DNA from: Actinomycetospora sp.
GTDB taxonomy: Bacteria > Actinomycetota > Actinomycetes > Mycobacteriales > Pseudonocardiaceae
DNA length: 5,576 bases
Assembly (NCBI GenBank): GCA_025925615.1
Contig: JAICLN010000282.1
Span: 1 to 5,576, forward strand
Direction of reading: 5' to 3'
Below are positions 1 through 5,576 of this stretch, in pieces. The notes below the pieces were generated by a model. The model saw only the letters and a list, made by a program, of their open reading frames with translations, had not been told where the DNA came from and did not search any database. A program made the position numbers and the translations under genes. Every line of letters begins with the position of its first letter. Within the stretch, counting starts at the first letter, position 1.

Positions 1-384
1 CCCGACGACGAGCTGCGCGACACCCTGGTCCCGGTCAACACCCGGTGGCCCGTCCGCGAGGTCCTCGAGGCCGCGCGCCACTACGCCGACGCCACCGGCC
101 GGCGGGTGTCGATCGAGTACGCCCTCATCCGCGACGTCAACGACCAGCCCTGGCGGGCCGACCTGCTCGCGAAGCTCGCCCAGCGCCACCTCGGCCGGCT
201 CGTGCACGTCAATCTCATCCCGCTCAACCCGACGCCGGGCAGCAAGTGGGACGCGAGTCCGGCGCGGGTGCAGGCGGAGTTCGTCCGCCGGGTGCGCCAG
301 GGCGGGGTGGCGTGCACGATCCGCGACACCCGGGGCCGCGAGATCGCGGCGGCCTGCGGCCAGTTGGCCGCCTCGGTGGACTGA
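1..384 (+). CDS. rlmN: 23S rRNA (adenine2503-C2)-methyltransferase RlmN, C-terminal part
   Basis: Partial gene: the reading frame is open from base 1 and only the last 127 residues are present, about a third of a typical RlmN (roughly 360-380 residues). RlmN is a cytoplasmic radical-SAM enzyme that methylates C2 of A2503 in 23S rRNA and of A37 in some tRNAs. Visible family motifs are PVNTRWP near the left edge, [11 protein letters not shown] (residues 38-48), [15 protein letters not shown] (68-82) and the C-terminal [18 protein letters not shown]. The cysteine in AACGQL (residue 119, codon 355-357) corresponds to the catalytic, transiently methylated Cys355 of E. coli RlmN. The CxxxCxxC iron-sulfur motif and the second catalytic cysteine lie outside the window to the left. 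The gene ends in TGA, and the acetyltransferase frame follows almost at once on the same strand, suggesting co-transcription. Cfr is the main alternative, but the chromosomal setting and RlmN-like C-terminus favour RlmN. Confidence 0.96.
   Translation, partial: PDDELRDTLVPVNTRWPVREVLEAARHYADATGRRVSIEYALIRDVNDQPWRADLLAKLAQRHLGRLVHVNLIPLNPTPGSKWDASPARVQAEFVRRVRQGGVACTIRDTRGREIAAACGQLAASVD
375..380 (+). promoter_or_regulatory. Possible ribosome binding site for an alternative GTG start of the acetyltransferase
   Basis: GGTGGA lies within the last codons of rlmN, six bases before an in-frame GTG at 387-389. Use of this GTG would add ten residues to the acetyltransferase and leave only two bases after the rlmN stop, which suits translational coupling. 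No purine-rich sequence of similar quality precedes the ATG at 417, so this weak site is the main argument for the longer form. Confidence 0.3.
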
Positions 385-416
385 GGGTGCCCGACGCCGG
401 GCCGGTCGTCCGGTCC

Positions 417-1658
417 ATGACGCCGCGCGTCACGGAGGGCTCCGCCGACGCCGGCACCATCGCGTGGGTCCGGGCCATGTCGGCGGCCTTCCTCTCGCCG
501 CGCCTGGAACCCGAGCAGTTGGCGCGGGTCGGGGCCGGGCTCGAGGGCCAGCGGCTGCGCGGCGCCTACGCCGACCCGGACCCCTCCCCGGTCGCCACGC
601 TCCGATCGTGGGACGCCGAGCTCACCGTCCCGGGCGCGACCGTCACGGCCGACGCGGTCACCGGGATCGGCGTGCGCTCGACCCACCGCCGCCTCGGCCT
701 CGCCCGTCGCCTGCTCGCCGAGGATCTCGCCGCCGCCGTGCGAGCCGGCACCCCGGCGGCGGTGCTCACCTCGACCCAGGGCTCCCTCTACGAGCGCTTC
801 GGCTTCGGCCTCGCCACCCGGACCCGCACTCTCACGGTGGACACCGCTCGTGCCCGCTTCCGGGAGCCCGCCCCGCGCGGCACCGTCGAGATCCTCGACC
901 GGCCCGACGCCGCCCTGGCCGCCGCCAGCGCCGTGCACGACCGCACCCGCCGTCGTCACCCGGGCGCCCTGCGCCGGACCCCCGCGCAGTGGGAGGTCCT
1001 CCTCTCCGGCTCCGGCCCGTGGAACGGCTTCGAGCCCGACCGGCACCGTCAGGTCGCGGTGTGGCGCGACGACGACGGCACGGCGGCCGGCTACGTCGTG
1101 CACCGGGTCGAGGAGGGCTGGTACGCGACGGGGGCCGCGACGCTCGGCGTCGTCGACCTGCAGGCCACGACGCCGGGTGCCTACGCCGGCCTGTGGCGTC
1201 ACCTCTGCGCCCAGGACCTCGTCGGCACCCTCACCTGGGGCCAGGCCTCGGTGGACGAGCCGCTGCCGTGGCTGCTCACCGACCACCGCGCGGTCCGCGT
1301 CGAGGGCGAGAAGGCCATGCTCTGGCTGCGCGTGCTCGACGCGCCCGCCCTGCTCACGGCGCGCCGCTACCCCCTCGAGGACGCGGTGGTCCTCGACGTC
1401 GCCGACGACGCCGGGCTCACCGCCGGACGCTGGCGCCTGGACACGCACGACCGGCTCGCCCCCGTCGTCGAACCCACCCGCACCGAGCCCGACGTCGTGC
1501 TGCCGGTGAGCGCGCTGGCCTCGGTGGTGCTCGGCGGGGTCGACCCCCGGGTGCTGGCGCGCACCGGGCGGCTGGACGAGGGCTCGCCGGGCGCGGCCGG
1601 GCGGCTGGCCCGTCTGCTCGCGGCGCCGTCGGTGCCGTGGAACGGGCTGGCGTTCTGA
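417..1658 (+). CDS. Eis-family GNAT N-acetyltransferase
   Basis: This 413-residue protein has the three-part Eis layout: an N-terminal GNAT domain (about 1-150), a second GNAT-like domain (about 150-300) and a C-terminal SCP2-like sterol-carrier fold (about 300-413). The acetyl-CoA pyrophosphate loop is visible as GVRSTHRRLGLARRL (residues 85-99). Tyr125 in GSLYERFGFG matches the general-acid Tyr126 of M. tuberculosis Eis. The protein ends in Phe413, as Eis ends in a Phe whose carboxylate is proposed to act in catalysis. DEPLPWLLTDHRA (280-292) is the usual junction into the third domain. Eis proteins acetylate several amines of aminoglycosides and lysines of peptides or proteins, generally as hexamers. 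The substrate here cannot be read from sequence. ATG 417 was chosen because it gives the usual family N-terminus and length (Mtb Eis is about 402 residues). An in-frame GTG at 387 would give 423 residues. The gene lies directly downstream of rlmN. Note that this is a family call and does not show drug resistance. Confidence 0.93.
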   Translation: MTPRVTEGSADAGTIAWVRAMSAAFLSPRLEPEQLARVGAGLEGQRLRGAYADPDPSPVATLRSWDAELTVPGATVTADAVTGIGVRSTHRRLGLARRLLAEDLAAAVRAGTPAAVLTSTQGSLYERFGFGLATRTRTLTVDTARARFREPAPRGTVEILDRPDAALAAASAVHDRTRRRHPGALRRTPAQWEVLLSGSGPWNGFEPDRHRQVAVWRDDDGTAAGYVVHRVEEGWYATGAATLGVVDLQATTPGAYAGLWRHLCAQDLVGTLTWGQASVDEPLPWLLTDHRAVRVEGEKAMLWLRVLDAPALLTARRYPLEDAVVLDVADDAGLTAGRWRLDTHDRLAPVVEPTRTEPDVVLPVSALASVVLGGVDPRVLARTGRLDEGSPGAAGRLARLLAAPSVPWNGLAF

Positions 1659-1679
1659 GTTCTGGCCTTCTAGGTCTCG

Positions 1680-1696
1680 GGAGGTCCTAGACCTCC
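1680..1696. terminator. Hairpin between convergent genes, possible bidirectional terminator
   Basis: GGAGGTC and GACCTCC form a perfect seven-pair inverted repeat around a three-base CTA loop. It lies 21 bases after the acetyltransferase stop and spans the end of the polymerase-domain gene on the other strand, whose stop codon (TAG on the minus strand) is exactly the loop. There is no U-rich tract on either side, so a classical intrinsic terminator is not shown. Actinobacterial terminators often lack such tracts, and the position between two gene ends fits a shared terminator. An alternative pairing, AGGTCT (1672-1677) with AGACCT (1689-1694), overlaps it. Confidence 0.4.
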
Positions 1697-2646
1697 GGGG
1701 CCCCGGGCTCCTCGGCGTCGTCCCGGTCGGCCCACTCCAGCAGCGGCGACAGGTCGAACACCGCCTCGTCGATGCCGGCGTGCAGGTCCCCGATCTCGGC
1801 GAACCGCGCGGGCATCGTCGCGATCGTGAAGTCGCCCGGCTCGACGTCGGTGATCTCGTCCCACCGCACCGGCGCCGAGACGATCCCGAGCGGGGTCCCG
1901 CGCACCGAGTAGGCGCTGGCGATGGTGTGGTCGCGGGTGTTCTGGTTGTAGTCGACGAAGACGGTGCCGGGCGCGCGGTCCTTGCGCCACCACGCCGTCG
2001 TCACCAGCTGCGGCGCCCGCCGCTCCACCTCGCGGGCGAACGCCCAGGCCGCCCGCCGCACCTCGCCGAACGAGTGCTCGGGGGCGATGCGGACGTAGAC
2101 GTGCAGGCCCTTGCCCCCGGAGGTCTTCGGGAAGCCGACCGCGCCGAGGTCGTCGAGGACCTCGTGCACGACGCCCGCGACCTCGCGGACGGTCGAGAAT
2201 CCGACGTCGGGCATGGGGTCGAGGTCGATGCGCCACTCGTCGGGGGACTCGACGTCGGCCGCCCGGGAGTTCCAGGGGTGGAACTCGACGGTCGACATCT
2301 GCACCGCCCAGACGACGTCCGCGACCGAGGAGACGCAGAGCTCGTCGGCGGTGCGGTTGTAGCGCGGGAAGCGCACCCGCACCGTCGGGACCCAGTCCGG
2401 CGCACCCTTCGGGAGCCGCTTCTGGTGGACCTTCTCGCCGTCCACGCCGGTGGGGAAGCGATGCATCATGCAGGGCCGGTTCCGCAGCGCATTGACGATG
2501 CCGGGGCCGACCGCGAGGTAGTAGTGCGCGAGGTCGAGTTTCGTTTCGCCCCGAGCAGAGAAGTACACCCTGTCCGGGTTGGTCAGCCGCACGACGCGGC
2601 CGTCCACCTCGAGTTCAGCCACGGATTTCGACCCTGCTTCGGCCAC
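1687..2646 (-). CDS. Stand-alone LigD-type polymerase/primase domain protein (non-homologous end-joining)
   Basis: This 319-residue protein is almost entirely the archaeo-eukaryotic primase-like polymerase domain found in bacterial DNA ligase D. It would act on DNA ends with Ku and a ligase, or in other short gap filling, adding ribo- or deoxyribonucleotides. Motif I is RIDLDP with Asp141 and Asp143. Motif II is SGGKGLHVYV with Ser176, Lys179 and His182. Motif III is VFVDYNQN with Asp232. These form the complete metal and nucleotide site, so the enzyme should be active. LTNPDRVYF near the N-terminus is the template-strand 5'-phosphate pocket. There is no ATP-ligase or 3'-phosphoesterase domain, and no room for one before the stop. 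The length matches mycobacterial free-standing PolD1/PolD2-type proteins. The start is GTG at 2646; no Shine-Dalgarno is evident upstream, and the next methionines (residues 60-61) would delete the phosphate pocket. No ku or ligD gene is in the window. Confidence 0.93.
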   Translation of the reverse strand: MAEAGSKSVAELEVDGRVVRLTNPDRVYFSARGETKLDLAHYYLAVGPGIVNALRNRPCMMHRFPTGVDGEKVHQKRLPKGAPDWVPTVRVRFPRYNRTADELCVSSVADVVWAVQMSTVEFHPWNSRAADVESPDEWRIDLDPMPDVGFSTVREVAGVVHEVLDDLGAVGFPKTSGGKGLHVYVRIAPEHSFGEVRRAAWAFAREVERRAPQLVTTAWWRKDRAPGTVFVDYNQNTRDHTIASAYSVRGTPLGIVSAPVRWDEITDVEPGDFTIATMPARFAEIGDLHAGIDEAVFDLSPLLEWADRDDAEEPGAPEV

Positions 2647-2652
2647 GTGGGC

Positions 2653-2658
2653 ACGCTA
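2653..2658 (-). promoter_or_regulatory. Possible -10 element for leaderless transcription of the polymerase-domain gene
   Basis: Read on the minus strand this is TAGCGT, which fits the actinobacterial TANNNT -10 pattern. Six bases separate it from the GTG start at 2646, so a transcript starting at the normal distance would begin on or next to the start codon. No Shine-Dalgarno-like purine run precedes this GTG, as expected for leaderless translation. I could not see a convincing -35 element upstream. Short TANNNT matches also occur by chance. Confidence 0.4.
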
Positions 2659-2660
2659 TC

Positions 2661-2665
2661 GGAGG
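2661..2665 (+). promoter_or_regulatory. Shine-Dalgarno site of the disulfide reductase gene
   Basis: GGAGG lies eight bases before the ATG at 2674, a near-ideal match to the 3' end of 16S rRNA at a good spacing. It decides the start of the reductase: the same frame stays open far upstream through the opposite-strand polymerase gene, but that extension has no homology to the family. Confidence 0.8.
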
Positions 2666-2673
2666 TTCGGCAC

Positions 2674-4061
2674 ATGACCCGTCGCATCGTCGTCATCGGG
2701 GGCGACGCCACCGGGATGAGCGCGGCGAACACCGCCCTGCGCCATTCCGGAGACGACGAGGTCGAGGTGACCGTCCTGGAGCAGGGCCATTACACCTCGT
2801 ACTCCGCCTGCGGCATCCCCTACTGGATCGCCGGCACGGTCTCCGACCGGGACGACCTCATCGCCCGCTCGCCCGATCAGCACCGCGAGGCCGGGATCGA
2901 CCTGCGGATGCGCACCGAGGCCACCGCGATCGACCTCGACGAGCAGGTGGTGTCGTTCCGCGCCGTCGACGGCGACGGCGAGGACGGGGAGCTCGGGTAC
3001 GACGACCTGGTGCTCGCCACCGGTGCCCGGCCCCTGCGGCCGCCGCTGGAGGGCATCGACGCCGAGGGCGTCTTCGGGGTGCAGTCGCTCGAGGACGGCG
3101 AGGCGATCATCAAGGACCTGGCCGACTCGGGGCACCGGCGGGCCGTCGTCGTCGGCGCCGGCTACATCGGGGTCGAGATGGCCGAGGCGATGATCCTGCG
3201 CGACCTCGAGGTGACGGTGCTCGACCAGGCGCCGGAACCGTTCACCCAGGTCGACCCGGACATGGGGGCCATCGTCCGGGAGGCGATGGAGGGCATGGGC
3301 ATGACCGTGCGCACCGGCGTCAGCGTCGAGGGGTTCGACGTCGGCGACGACGGCCGGGTGACCGCGGTCCGGACCGACCAGGACACCCACCCCGCCGACG
3401 TCGTCATCCTCGGGCTCGGGGTCCGGCCGAACGTCGACCTCGCGCAGGAGGCCGGGCTGACGATCGGGGCGTCCGGCGGGATCGTCACCGACGTGGCGAT
3501 GCGCTGCGTCGGGCACGAGAACGTCTGGGCCGGCGGGGACTGCGTCGAGACCCACCACCGGCTGTCGCACCAGGGCGTCGCGATCGCGCTCGGGACGCAC
3601 GCGAACAAGCACGGCCGGATCATCGGCACCAACCTCGCCGGCGGGTACGGCGCGTTCCCGGGCGTGATCGGCACCGCGATCTCGAAGGTGTGCTCGCTGG
3701 AGATCGGCCGGACGGGGCTGGGGGAGGCCGAGGCCAGGGCCGCCGGCTACGGCTACGTCACGACGAGGATCGAGTCGACCAACGTCGCCGGCTACTTCCC
3801 GGGCGCCGAGACGATGACGGTGAAGCTCCTGGCCGAGAAGCGGTCGGGGAAGCTGCTCGGCGCGCAGATCGTCGGGCGGGCCGACTCCGGGAAGCGCATC
3901 GACGTGTTCGCGACGGCGATCTGGAACGAGATGGACGTCGAGGAGATGACGTTCATGGACCTCTCCTACGCGCCCCCGTTCTCCCCGGTGTGGGACGCCG
4001 TGCTGGTGGCGGCGCGCAAGGCGGCGAAGGCGGTGGAGGAGGACATCCCGGTGTCGCCGGC

Positions 4062-4065
<4 letters not shown>
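2674..4065 (+). CDS. FAD-dependent NAD(P)H disulfide reductase, CoA-disulfide reductase type
   Basis: This 463-residue protein belongs to the single-cysteine branch of the pyridine nucleotide-disulfide oxidoreductases (CoA-disulfide reductase, NADH oxidase, NADH peroxidase and polysulfide reductases). The FAD-binding fold opens with IVVIGGDATGMSAA (residues 5-18), with Glu36 ending the second strand. The active-site cysteine is Cys46 in SYSACGIPY. ATGARP (115-120) is the usual linking motif. The NAD(P)H fold is VVVGAGYIGVEMAEA (158-172), and Asp184 at the end of its second strand suggests NADH rather than NADPH. VWAGGDC (284-290) is the second FAD contact. The C-terminal dimerisation domain carries Tyr374 (AGYFPGA) and Tyr432 (SYAPPFSP), with the same 58-residue spacing as Tyr361 and Tyr419 of S. 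aureus CoA-disulfide reductase. This favours reduction of CoA disulfide or a related persulfide over simple oxidase action. There is no C-terminal rhodanese domain. The start at ATG 2674 is set by GGAGG eight bases upstream. Confidence 0.9.

Positions 4066-5576
<1,511 letters not shown>

Noticed and set aside
45..416. Upstream extension of the acetyltransferase frame into rlmN.
   Set aside because: The extension is Arg/Pro-rich out-of-frame reading of rlmN and lacks any GNAT feature. Only the GTG at 387 is a reasonable alternative start.
81..1448. 455-residue open frame on the minus strand across rlmN and the acetyltransferase.
   Set aside because: It is antisense to two recognisable genes, is Gly/Arg/Ala-rich, and shows no domain motif, so it is a GC-driven shadow.
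1780..2673. Long open frame on the plus strand upstream of the reductase ATG, which would extend it to 761 residues.
   Set aside because: It lies wholly antisense to the clearly homologous polymerase-domain gene, has low-complexity Arg/Asp/Val-rich content and no family resemblance, and a strong Shine-Dalgarno precedes the ATG at 2674. Open antisense frames are common at this GC content.
2600..2673. Plus-strand promoter for the reductase gene within the 5' end of the polymerase gene.
   Set aside because: I looked for -35/-10 pairs and found only weak partial matches, such as TTCGAC near 2627 with no convincing -10 at the right spacing. None is good enough to annotate.
2656..3612. 318-residue minus-strand open frame opposite the reductase gene.
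   Set aside because: It is a mirror frame of a well-supported coding region, with repetitive Asp/Val/Arg content and no motif.

Overview
This is a very GC-rich window with dense, codon-biased genes, GTG starts and almost no intergenic DNA. It looks chromosomal and actinobacterial. The mix of an Eis-type acetyltransferase, an orphan LigD-type polymerase domain and a permease with a long cytosolic tail suggests the Pseudonocardia/Mycobacterium side of the phylum, but that placement is an inference. I saw no RNA gene, insertion sequence, CRISPR array, attachment site or other sign of a mobile region.

Layout: (1) 1-384, plus strand, is the 3' end of rlmN, the radical-SAM 23S rRNA/tRNA adenine-C2 methyltransferase. 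(2) 417-1658, plus strand, is a complete Eis-family GNAT N-acetyltransferase that starts just after rlmN and is probably co-transcribed with it. (3) 1687-2646, minus strand, is a stand-alone archaeo-eukaryotic-primase-type polymerase domain of the LigD (non-homologous end-joining) family, convergent with the acetyltransferase across a short hairpin. (4) 2674-4065, plus strand, is a single-cysteine FAD/NAD(P)H disulfide reductase of the CoA-disulfide reductase type, divergent from the polymerase gene across only 27 bases. (5) 4062 to the right edge, minus strand, is an APC-superfamily permease truncated at its N-terminus by the window. It carries about 175 residues of soluble C-terminal domain, and its stop codon overlaps the stop of the reductase gene.

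The five genes do not form one pathway. They cover ribosome modification, acetyl transfer, DNA end repair, thiol redox and transport. The only likely operon is rlmN with the acetyltransferase. The other junctions are convergent or divergent and unusually tight. I found no new multi-gene system. The points most worth a second look are the changed DNA 5'-phosphate-contact residues of the polymerase domain, the CoA-disulfide-reductase-like enzyme in a probable mycothiol-using lineage, the uncharacterised cytosolic tail of the permease, and the compact gene junctions, including a possible leaderless GTG start.
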